From: Viridothelium virens
Taxonomy: Eukaryota; Ascomycota; Dothideomycetes; Trypetheliales; Trypetheliaceae
DNA length: 64,000 bases
Reading direction: 5' to 3'
NCBI GenBank assembly: GCA_010094025.1
Contig: ML991780.1
Span: 434,001-498,000, forward strand
Numbering within the stretch: position 1 is the first letter of the stretch; each line of letters begins with the position of its first letter. Positions 32,133 to 42,162 of the stretch are shown one piece after another. A program made the translations under genes and the position numbers. The notes under the pieces were generated by a model, which worked only from the letters and a program-made list of their open reading frames with translations, did no database searches and was not told the DNA's origin.

Positions 32133-33142
32133 ATGGTCGTTCTTGAAGAATTCGATGATATTTTTGATAACGGCTCTGACCAAAGTCTCACCCACAATGA
32201 CTATGAGACGATCCGTGAGCATCGACGCAGGCTTGACGGCGAACTCTTCTTCGATAGATTACTCAAACTTCTGCGAGTCAACGGTATGTCAGTTTCAGCC
32301 AATGTGTAAACTGCGTTCACACGCTACTAGCAGCTCGGCTTTACCCTCCAAAAACGAACGATGATCTCCGGGAACTCCACGGGCGAATTGTTGCTGCACC
32401 CATAGCCGACCATAATAAGCAATCCCTTTTTTACTACATTCTAAAAGACTTTGATGATGAGGATCAAAGAGAGGAGCAGTCATCATTGGACTTTGCAAAT
32501 CGATTCGCCATGCCGGGTCGATATCGAGTATACGTTGATGGCCTATGGGAATTGGATCACCTGAATTTCCGAAAAGCACTTGACGACCTGACCGACCCTT
32601 CGTGTATCCCTACGTTTCCTGATGAGATCCTCGACACACTTCTGAGACATACTCCAACGCACGAGCAGGATCTAGCACTGGTATATTATCACACTGTATC
32701 ACCACCTCTGGCGAACGAGATCATACGTGATTCTTTCTTCAAACATCTTGCCAAACTCAGCATTACGGAAGCATATATATTCTCACGGCAGCAAAGCGAT
32801 CCTACGCATCGACACCTTTTCGAATTACTGATTACATCAGCTCTAAAGGAGGAGATAGGTGAGGCAAGAGCAGCACGATGCGTTGAGTTGGTGAACCTTC
32901 CCTTTGACAGAGAAGAGGAGGATTGGTTTGAGGAACATTTGATTGATGGGAACGGCAAATCATTGCATGGTGCTAAGGATACGGTCATGGTGAGACGCAT
33001 AGCTATGGGAAAGATGAAAGATGCTTTGAAGGAAGGAGAACAACTCAGCGGAAGAAACATGAATGGCGTGACTTGGAATACTGTGAAGAACGGGATAAAC
33101 GCGGGTTTGGGTACCAGGATGGAGGCCTATCACTCTGGATGA
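32133..33142 (+). CDS. ELYS-like domain nuclear-pore protein
   Basis: Exons 32133-32283 and 32334-33142 encode 319 residues. The frame joins LLRVN-ARLYPPKTNDDLRE through GTATGT and a TAGCAG acceptor. RLYPPKTNDDLRELHGRI, FYYILKDF, FAMPGRYRVYVDGLWELDH and FRKALDDLTDP match the ELYS domain (PF13934 type), present in animal ELYS/MEL-28 and in fungal proteins linked to the Nup107-160 complex. It is entirely alpha-helical, as in that family. The tail KNGINAGLGTRMEAYHSG is basic and short. The ATG at 32133 is the first in the frame. It is divergent from RMI1 (232 bases) and converges with MDM35. Confidence 0.9.
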
Positions 33143-33356
33143 GCTGCTCAAAAAGTTGTTTCAAAAGATATATTTACACGAACAGAGCTCGACGCGGATC
33201 GCCCTGTTGGCATGGCCAGCATCCCGACGAAGACCTCTGACGAGAGTCGTCTCGCTGGCATTTTCAGCCGTGTAGGGGAGTGGAGATAGCTGTAGTCTTT
33301 AGCTTTATTTGAAATCGATACCCAAAGACTGATCATGATCAATGTTCCTGAGATGA

Positions 33357-33750
33357 TCATGAGTATGGTCCACTATAAGTAAAGCTCGTGTGCATCATCT
33401 CCTTACAACTCGGTTTCATATTCTCGGCGTCATTTTCTCTGTTATCTTCTCGAGCGGCAGCAAGCATATCATCGATGCCGCGCTCTTTGAGTGCCTTCTC
33501 TAAGCATTGTTTGTATTGTCTGAAGAGTGGCTCGCATTCGTCCTTCGTTGCCTTGCCCGGAAGAAATTCTGAGAGATGTTTAGTGGCTAGGAAAGAACTC
33601 GAAGGATCCCCTGATCAACTCACTTTCGCTGTACCATTTCAAGAAGCAACTATCGTAACGTCTAGACAATTGATCAGTAAATGAGTAGGGATCTATGAAG
33701 CCTCCTTACTCTTTGACTTCGTTGCATTCTGAGGCAAGAGAAGAGGACAT
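33357..33750 (-). CDS. MDM35: Mitochondrial intermembrane-space protein Mdm35
   Basis: Three exons (33750-33710, 33661-33624, 33568-33357) splice to 96 residues. The twin CX9C signature is clear: CNEVKERYDSC in the first helix and CEPLFRQYKQC in the second, giving the helical hairpin oxidised by Mia40/Erv1. Between them is FLKWYSEKFLPGKATKDE, typical of Mdm35/TRIAP1. The protein binds Ups1/Ups2 and helps move phosphatidic acid and phosphatidylserine between mitochondrial membranes. The introns are 48 and 55 nt and start with GTAAGG and GTGAGT. The gene is too interrupted to show as one long frame. It is head to head with RRP6. Confidence 0.95.
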
Positions 33751-34046
33751 GTCCCTCGTCAGCTGGAAGACATAAATTCAAGGTCTCAGACGTCGGCGAA
33801 GTAAGGTGCGATATGACTTGCACAGGGCGGAGGCGGAAGCCCGTAGGGGCAAGGATACCCTGGCTAAAATCAAGGTAAGCTTAAATCCGAAGCGAGTGTT
33901 GACATCCGTGACTTCATTAAAAAAATAGCATTCACTTCCGCGAAGCGCGCACATATGGCATAACAATCACAGCTCACAAGCGCTACCTTCACTTTGCAGT
34001 TGAACCATTTCCAACAACCTTTCTTCGTCAAAAGCAGAGAATCACA
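33751..34046. promoter_or_regulatory. Bidirectional promoter MDM35/RRP6
   Basis: It is 296 bases between two divergent start codons, with no coding frame of its own. Confidence 0.4.
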
Positions 34047-36652
34047 ATGGAGAGTGGAGCAGATTTCACCTCCATCCGAGACTCCATATCTTTTCCCCTT
34101 CTTGCGACGACGAGGCTTGTAAATCAAGTCGCTGCCGAAGACCTTGATTTCCAGCGCGCGTCAAACCCTTCTGTTGCTGATAGACTGGATCGAGACGATG
34201 CGCGGCTTCTACGGATTGCGAAACGCCTTCTTGGTAGTTCGGCGGCGAGTTCGGGCATTGTACGTCCACAGCTAGACGATGCAGACGACATTGAGACCAA
34301 CTGGACGGGCGTCGTTGATGTTATCGACAGCTTACTTGAGAAAGCCGACACAACTTTGGATGAGTTCTCTGGCGTCCTGAAGAGAGCTAGCCCACCGAAT
34401 GAACAGGTGAAGTCTGCTCTCGTACACTACGAAGAATAACCTGCTGACCGTAACAGGCTTCAACACCAAAGTCTAAGCCGCACGAATTTAACGCTTTCCG
34501 TAATCAAAATTTAGCAAAGCCGCAGCGCTTATTTGAACATGTTCCAGTCAACCAGTTCACGGGATCTTTCCGACCATTGCTCACAACAAAGCCCCACGCA
34601 ATTGTACCGTATTCAGAAAGCATGAAGCCCGTCACCGAAGAGGATGGCACTATACAGTACGATAGGTTTCTGTTGTCAAGGAAGTAATGAGTTGAAGCTA
34701 ATTTTATGATGCCATGCAGCTATCCACATCCATACCAGACTGAGATCGAGCAGTATCAGTACCCTTCAGCCGTACACACCGAAGCTATCCCCATCCCTTA
34801 CCAGCCTTTCGGAACAACTACTGCAACCCTTGTCGACACACCCGAAAAACTAGAAGAGATGCTGAAGGAATTAAAGGGCGCAAGCGAGATAGCCATCGAT
34901 CTTGAGCATCACGACCACCGATCTTACATTGGCATAGTTTCCTTGATGCAGATAAGTACCAGAAACAAGGATTGGATTGTTGATACCCTGAAACCCTGGA
35001 GACGCAAGCTTGAGGTGTTGAACGAAGTGTTTACGGATCCGCGCATTCTCAAGGTCTTTCATGGGTCTCACATGGATAATATGTGGCTGCAACGTGATTT
35101 CGGCTTGTACGTGGTCGGCATGTTCGACACCTATCATGCAGCGAGTGCTCTAGGCTACTCTGGAAGGAGCCTGGCTTTTCTTCTTAGGACATTCATCAAC
35201 TTTGAGGCTCAAAAGCAGTATCAAACAGCCGACTGGAGGATGCGGTGAGTCTTTTTAATCCCATTTCAGATTACAGTTACTAATCGCAACAGTCCTTTAC
35301 CTACCGAGCTTTTCGATTATGCACGCTCTGATACCCATTTCCTCCTGTATATTTACGACTGCATGCGTAACGAGCTAATCCAACGTTCATCCTCACGCAA
35401 CCCGGAAAACGACAAGTTTCAAGACGTTCTTGAAAATTCCAAGCTTTACAATCTACAGCGCTTTGAAAACCCTTTCTACGATGCGGACCATGGAGAAGGT
35501 TCAGGTGGGTGGTCCAAACTTCTTGTCCGAACGCCCTCTTTGCTATCGAAGGAGCAATTCTCAATCTTCCGTGCCGTCCATAAATGGCGCGATGAGCTCG
35601 CGCGGAAGCTTGATGAAAGCACTAACTACATTCTGACAAATGCGGCCCTTTTTAATATCGCTCAATCCATTCCTATGAATGAGTCGAACCTGTTCAGCGC
35701 GATCAAGCCAACGTCGCCGCCTGTCCGCCAACATAAGAATGAGCTCCTTGGCGTGATAGCTAAGGCCAAAATCGCTGGTCAGAATGGCCCCGAGATGGGT
35801 GACCTGTTCGACCATCCGAAACTGCGCCAGGAGGATATTCCACAGATCCAAGCGCCAGCATCGTTCTCCGCGCCGATGCTTCCTGCACCTACTAACACTT
35901 CCGGTCATCAGCTTTTCTCTACCGCGCATTCACATTCGTTGCGTGCCTTCGCGTCAAAATTTTGGGGTGCGTCCCTTAACCGCCAGGGCCAGGAGCAGCG
36001 TCGCACTCTCGCCACGGATAGCATACGTCTCACGATCCCACTTCCTAAGCTCAACCCCCAAATCTACGAAAGCATCACGGCCGTAGCTCATCTTACAGAC
36101 CAAAGCTCTCCCACGGGTGCTATAGAGACCAGCATTGGTTCCGACATTCCGCACCGCAGAGCTGCTGAGCGCGAGCCAGAGACAGAAAACAGTCCGACTT
36201 TTACCATCGTTCAGCTCGGCGGAAAACGCAAACGTGGGCAAGATTCGGGATCTGCTGATCACCCCCAGACCTCGTCCAGCGTAAACGGTGCTGGTGGTGA
36301 ACTCGAGGACCAGGCGGATGAGATGTCGCAGGAGCAAAAGCAGGCGAAAAAGAGAGCGACGAGGAGGGCGAAGAAGGCGAGGCAGCGAGCAAGTCGGGCG
36401 GCGGCGAGAGTGGCGGAGGGTGGTCAGGAAGGGGACGATGATGAAAATGAGAACGAAGGAGCAGCTGTGAACGAAGAAGAGCCGTTCGATTATGCGAATG
36501 CACCGAGTGTTTTGCATGCACAAACCGAGGAGAAGGGCAGTAGGGGAAAGAAGGAGGCGTTCAACCCATACGTGAAGGCGACGGACGCACCGAAGGGTTT
36601 GGGAAAGGTTCAGAGGGAGAGCGCCGGACGGAGCGGGACTTTCATGGGTTGA
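34047..36652 (+). CDS. RRP6: Nuclear exosome 3'-5' exoribonuclease Rrp6
   Basis: Four exons (34047-34406, 34457-34656, 34720-35244, 35293-36652) give 814 residues. The N-terminus is the PMC2NT helical region that binds Rrp47. The DEDD-Y nuclease core is complete: EIAIDLEHHDHRSY (Asp247, Glu249), FHGSHMDNMWLQRDFGLY (Asp306) and FDYARSDTHFLL (Tyr371, Asp375). An HRDC domain follows (FSIFRAVHKWRDELARKLDE, then LFNIAQSIP). The tail is basic and lysine/arginine-rich (KKRATRRAKKARQRASRAAA), as in fungal orthologues, and likely binds RNA or directs it to the nucleolus. Rrp6 trims rRNA, snoRNA and cryptic transcripts. The introns are 48-63 nt; exon 2 ends before GTACGA, making TIH-YPHPYQTE. Confidence 0.95.
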
Positions 36653-37024
36653 TTGACGAGACGTGAAATGATGGTACTTGCATTGAAGGGGAGTCGAGCA
36701 CAGGAGTTAGGTGCGGTTCAGACCTGCATTGCGGGCGTTGATGATACCATGCCCGAAATATGGCGGAAGAGGAGTCTTGCATTGTTTGTGTAATGTACAA
36801 CAGGACCATCCTGAGATACACATGGTAGCTCCTCTCTACCTCAAATGATACTACCAATAATTTACATGAAACTCGATGAAAACTTTCAGTCATCCGCTGC
36901 AATGCAAGTACTGGCCTAAAGGACGAAGTCCATCGAGGTTGCCAGTCGCCAAAACGCCACGTTATGCTCCGACAATGCTCCTGTTAGTGCCAACCAATGC
37001 AGATTGAACATCGCGTATTCCACC
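36653..37024. other. Intergenic, convergent 3' ends
   Basis: It lies between RRP6 and the carrier gene and probably holds both 3' UTRs. No gene is seen. Confidence 0.4.
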
Positions 37025-38457
37025 CTACGCGTCTCTGCTCTCCCTCTCGTTCATTGCCCCTGCCATCTTCTTCCCTATCTCGTAGCTACTGATCATGATT
37101 GCGCATGCAGGTGCAACTTTCAGACAACGCGCAGCCCATCCCTTGAATAAACCAGTAGTACCCTCTGTTTTGAAAATGTGCCAAAGGAATTGCGGCATAG
37201 ACCTCCGCTCCGGGGGCAACTGACCATCGGGAAGTCTCGAGGCCTGATTCGACGAGTACCGCACAACTTGCTGCCTCGTCTTGCCAACATCAAAGGGGGT
37301 GGTCACGAATGCAGCCACAGCACCCGAGCCCGCTCCCGCAATGAATGAATCCATCAGCACTGTTGAATGCGACTGCTGCGACAGACTCTGAGTTCGCCTC
37401 TGTGGCAACAGACCCCCCTCGGGACCCGCCGCAATACCCATCGTCCTCTCTCTCGTCTGAGCCAGCATATCACGCCCAGTCTCATACCCCCACCAATACA
37501 GTCCCGAAAACGGCACATCCCGCCACAGCGTCAAACTCAACCCCCTCCAAAGACTACGATATCCCTCCGTCCCCACCATCTCCCCCAAGCCCCTCAGCGT
37601 CTGACTCATGATCCCTCCACTCGGCCCCTCCGAATGCTGCATCCGCGTCCGCAGCATCTCAATCGGGCTAACCACGAACGCCGCGCCCACGCGAGCGACG
37701 CTCCCCGCAGAGAGGGGCGCATAGGCCTCGCTGACGCGGTCGCGCAGCGGCGAGGCGGCCGACGTGCGCAGCCAGTCGTAGCCGGCGAAGTAGATGACGT
37801 TGCCTGGGACGGCCATCATGAGGGTGGGCGAGAGGCCGCGCCAGAGGGTGAGGACGCCTTCGTTGCGGGCGATCTTGCGGAGGCCGTCGAGCGTGGAGTT
37901 GAAGGTGCGTCGGCGCGACTCTTCGGCGGCGCAGTCGGTCGTCAGCGAGTCGATTGATGGGGCGGTGGTGGCGGCGGCGGGGGAGGCGTCGATGCTGGTG
38001 AATTTGGTGGGGGTGGTGAGCGGGTTGTCGGCAAGGCAGAGGCGGGAGTTGTTGTGTAGCCAGAAGACTTCTTCGCGGCAGCAGGCGGTGGTGCCGAGGT
38101 TGGAGGGCAGGTTCTTGAAGGAGGAGATTTGGGAGGCATAGCGTGCGGGCGAAGGGGTAGAGGATGGACTGGATTGAGATTGTAGTCGGACGCGAACGAC
38201 GTCGAGGGGAGTTACTGCCGCAGATTGTTAGTCAAAAAAAAAATTTCTGTTGCATTATCGTATTGTAGTATACCAAGGAGAGATGTGAAGACGCTGCCTA
38301 TCGTGGCAGACATCATCTTTTGTGTGAGGGAAGTATCTTCGACTCCATTTCTGCTATCAAAGGATGGAACATTTTCCGGTATTCTGTCATGCCGTTGGCC
38401 ATCTGGAATATTCGGAAAGCTTCCATCGTCGCTCGCATTCGCAGAGAGAGACGCCAT
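37025..38457 (-). CDS. MTM1: Mitochondrial carrier, MTM1/SLC25A39 type
   Basis: Exons 38457-38274 and 38214-37025 encode 457 residues. There are three solute-carrier repeats, whose PxD/E signatures are VTPLDVVRVRL (created across the intron), VVSPIEMLRTRMQ and VTTPFDVGKTRQQ. The long loop in repeat 1 with CCREEVFWLHNNSRLCL is typical of the Mtm1/SLC25A39-A40 branch, linked to mitochondrial glutathione import, iron-sulfur and Mn-SOD maturation. EGVLTLWRGLSPTLMMAVPG and GYRSLWRGLSLTLWRDVPFS are the matching matrix helices. The start is the first ATG of the frame, giving a 60-residue N-terminal extension. The 59-nt intron contains a poly-A/T tract. It is divergent from the F-box gene at 38708 (250 bases). 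Confidence 0.92.
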
Positions 38458-38707
38458 GACGGCGCTCGCCACTGCAGAAGAGAGCCCGAAGCTTTCTCTG
38501 GCGACTGTCAATGGATTGGTGGGAGGTTAGAGATGAAGGGAGTTGTGGAATGAGTCTATCTTAGCATCGTTAGGTCTTATTCGGGCAGATCGCCAAATTA
38601 TCGGATGTCGACATCATTACCGCTTTGTCCGACCCTAACTCCGTCATCGCTCCAGTTGCTCCCAACCGCTACACAACCCTTAATTCGCCCTTGCAGATAC
38701 CCTTTAA

Positions 38708-40355
38708 ATGGATCCCACCGAGGCCGAGCTCGAATCTTTCCGACGAAAGTGGCGAGAAGAAGTCTCTGCGCGGGCGCGAGGCAGTGGAAGCTCATCACCA
38801 AGCGCAGGAAAGGCTTATGAGTCTCATCACGATAATCGTCCAAAACGAGCTCCCCCGGCTGGACCTTCCGCGCCTTTGGCAAGAGCCTCGAAGATAGGCG
38901 AGTCAGATGAAATAGAACCTCGGACATATCATGATTTGCCAAACAAGGAGGAAAGCCTAAGATTAGACAGCGATCGGACACACATAGAAGAATCCAACAG
39001 GGAGCCTCGTTCAGCATTAGAACATTATGAAAAGGCCGTAGAAAGAGAAACTCAAGGGAGTTTAGGAGACAGCGTGAGCCTGTATAGAAAAGCGTTCAAG
39101 GTAGGCAACACTATCTCTTGGGGGCAATTGCAGCTAAGCCAATTGCAAGTTGGATTCCTCTGTCCATGAGAAGTACAAGAATAAGCACTTCCCGCCATCC
39201 TCATATGCGCCGAAGAAACCCACAAATCCTAATCCTCCAAACACTCCCACTACGGTTCCTAGTACCGTCCACCACTCCCTACATGGCCTACCACTACCGC
39301 TGACCGAGCTTATCAATGACTTTGCCCAATTATCGATCCCTCGAGCAGAGCCTCCAACTGATGCCTCGCCGCCTCCCCCATGCCCTATCGCCAACATCCC
39401 TGGTGAAGTACTCACTGAGATCTTCTTCCAAATCGCTCTCCATGATCTTGCTAGTTTTGGCCGGTTAGCCCAAGTCTGCAGACGCTTCGCTTATCTTGTC
39501 GTGACCGAGGAGCGCATCTGGCGGCGCATAGCAACTGGATCTGAAATCGGTTTCGGAGCTATGCACTACCGCTACAATTGCGACTTACACGGACGTCCAC
39601 TGAGCTACTTTCTCAATAAAGATGACGATAGCTGGAGGCTCAAGTCCCTACTTGACGCCGATGAGAGCGACATGCGGCCGTCGCCGCTCCTGCAGCCCTC
39701 TCCTCAATACACCTCGACCCTGCTGCAGAACAAGTACGCTGGTTCCTGGCGACAAATGTTTCGATCTCGGCCTCGTATACGTTTTAATGGATGCTATATC
39801 TCCACTGTGAACTATAGTCGGCCAGGGGCGGCTTCGACCACGCAACTCACCTGGAACTCACCTGTGCTTATCGTTACATATTATCGCTACTTACGCTTTT
39901 ACCGCGATGGTACCGTCATTAGCCTACAAACCCCGGCCGAGCCTCAAGATGTCGTACATCATCTCATTGAGGAGAATGTCGGCACAAATAGCCAGGCTTT
40001 TCCAGGACTATCAGCCATGAAAGGCGCTCTCCATGGCCGGTGGCGTATCACAGGTCCCGTGGATCAGCTAACTGCTCAGTCCTCTCCGGAGACTAGCGAT
40101 GACGAGGAGGATTTGGCTGAAACCGTCGCCCCAGACGAGCAGGAAGGCGACCTCTATGTGGAGACGGAAAGCGTTGTGTCTAAGTATATGATGAAGATGC
40201 AGTTTGGAATCGGAAATGCGGGAAGAGGAACCAGAAATAATAAGTTGCAATGGAAGGGCTTTTGGAGTTACAATAGATACAGTGGTGACTGGGGGGAGTT
40301 AGTGTCGAAGCATGATCGGGCATTTACGTGGAGTCGCGTGAAGAGTTGGACATAA
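38708..40355 (+). CDS. HRT3: F-box protein, HRT3/FBXO9/Pof7 type
   Basis: Exons 38708-39100 and 39150-40355 join as YRKAF-K-LDSSVHEKYKN and encode 532 residues. The first exon ends in a TPR-like helix pair (ALEHYEKAVERETQGSLGDS, VSLYRKAFK). An F-box follows at roughly 215-255 (IANIPGEVLTEIFFQIALHD). The C-terminus has the conserved FBXO9 beta-rich block: WRQMFRSRPRIRFNGCYIST, VTYYRYLRFYRDGTVISLQT and LQWKGFWSYNRYSGDWGE. The protein is an SCF substrate receptor; yeast Hrt3 and human FBXO9 are the comparison points. The intron is only 49 nt and lies inside the TPR-like region. Start at 38708 gives MDPTEAELESFRRKWREEVS, usual for the family. Confidence 0.92.
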
Positions 40356-40714
40356 CGTACAAGACGAGTCTGTGAAACGAGAAATGGGATAGACGAATTA
40401 TACAATTTTGATGGGACCCGACAGTCGTACATAGAGGCCTTCAGCATGTAGAGTTTCGACGAAGCGTGGGCTTCTTGACTGTAAATCAATTCCAAGTCGC
40501 TGCATTACAATGCGTTAAAATATCAAACAATATCAGAAGTGCATTTTTGCCATTTGGCCTGGCCAATGGCTTAATCGGGATCTTCTCGCGGTTAGGTTAA
40601 GGTGAACGTTCGTCTGCCAGATATCCTCCACAAGCTGCCTGTAAACCTACTTTACCACTATCGTATTCTATACAAGGTGGATATGTACAGTCTTGATATA
40701 TTTAGGTAGACATC
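40356..40714. other. Intergenic between two plus-strand genes
   Basis: It contains the 3' flank of the F-box gene and the promoter of VPS51. No coding frame is supported. Confidence 0.4.
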
Positions 40715-41607
40715 ATGTCAACTCTGGTCTCTCCACGGCCTTCTACGCAAATATCATCATCCCGGCGCACCTCTCTCGAATCCTCAACAGCGACCTCTCG
40801 CTCTGCATCGGCAACCCGACCACCTCAAGCTTCCGAAACCCTACGTCGCAATCGTGCTGCCCTGCGCGACTACTATGGCCTTAAAGGTCCTCAAACCGAG
40901 GCAGAGAGCAAAGCTATCCCACCCGTAGAGGTTGAACTAGAAAGCGAACTAGACAAAGCAGGCTTCAATGCGGAGCAATACGTCAAAGATGTCCTCGCGC
41001 GGGAGCGACTAGAAGGCATTCTAAAGACCGAGAGCAACCTCGTCAGCGGTATTACCACCTCCCTTCTCCCCCTAGTCCTCCTTCTCATAGATGAAGAAAA
41101 TGCCAGCATCTAATCTAGCTGCATGCAGAAATCCGCGGCCTCGACGGCGAGCGCAAATCCCTCGTTTACGACAACTACAGCAAGCTCATCTCCGCCACCG
41201 ACACCATTCGCCGCATGCGCACTTCCATGGACCCCCTGACTCCGACCGCGTCGACCCTCTCCCCGGCTATCGCGCATATCGCTGAGACGGCGGAGGTGCT
41301 GTCCCGGAATCTGGCCGAGAAGACGAGGGGTGTGAGAAGGGAGGCGGAGGAGAGCGGGAGGGAAAGGAGTGGGTCAAGGGGGAAGGAGGACGAGAACGAG
41401 GGTAAGAAAAGGGCAAGGGAGACGGTGAGGTGGGTGGTGGATGCTCCAGGGAGGATGAGGGGCTTGATTGTGAGGGGAAAGAGGGGGGATGCCGAGAAAG
41501 AGTGGGAACAGGTCAGAGGTTTATTGGAGAAGTGGGACGGAGTGAAGGAAGTGGAGGAAGTGAGGAAGCAATGTGAAGATGTGCTTAAGGAGGCGGACGC
41601 TGGCTGA
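40715..41607 (+). CDS. VPS51: GARP complex subunit Vps51
   Basis: Exons 40715-41048 and 41129-41607 encode 270 residues. Vps51 is the small subunit of the GARP tether, which captures endosome-derived vesicles at the trans-Golgi. The Vps51/Vps67 signature is here: ALRDYYGLK, FNAEQYVKDVLARERLEGIL, then SEIRGLDGERKSLVYDNYSK and LISATDTIRRMR. The 80-nt intron splits Glu of LVS-EIRGL. The C-terminal third has a highly charged Arg/Glu/Gly stretch and a final coiled helix (VKEVEEVRKQCEDVLKEADA). Length fits the short fungal form. The start ATG gives MSTLVSPRPSTQISSSRRTS, a disordered lead usual for these proteins. Confidence 0.92.
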
Positions 41608-42162
41608 AAGTTATACTGCTTTGCTCGAAAAGTTTCTTCAAATGGTATCAACAACTCTATCCAAGGTCTATGTCTCATGGCTGGCAGAACGATTGTCCAC
41701 CGCTTCACCCAAAAGTTCCAGCGGGGAAGCAGGACCGCGGGACTAAAAGAGACAGGAAGCGCGAAGAAAGGGGATTAAACGTCTTCTATGTCAAAGGTCA
41801 ATGCTGAGTTGCAAAGACGGATTGAAGTGAGCATCAAAGAAAGGTGTGGTCGTTTGACAGCCGACGACGCTGCGAGGACGACATTTGATACCATACATAT
41901 CTTTCTTCATTTCACTAGATCAATGAGCTCGAGAACTCTACAAAAGACTCAAAAGACATTCTTTGCTTCCGTTCATGAGATCACACAGCGAAAAGAGGAA
42001 AAAGAATCATGCTAACGGATGCGATATCCAGCTATGTACAGCTACACAAAAGACTGGTCCTATCGAACGATCTCGGGGTAACAGTATTAAACTATACAAT
42101 TTCCTTCAGGGTTCTCCGTCCTCTCCTGTTCCTTCTTCTATCCAATCCCGTCCCCCTTCCAT
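41608..42162. other. Intergenic, convergent 3' ends
   Basis: It is 555 bases between the stop codons of VPS51 and SYP1. Small plus-strand frames at 41788-42015 and 42009-42287 show no motif. It is probably 3' UTR. Confidence 0.4.
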
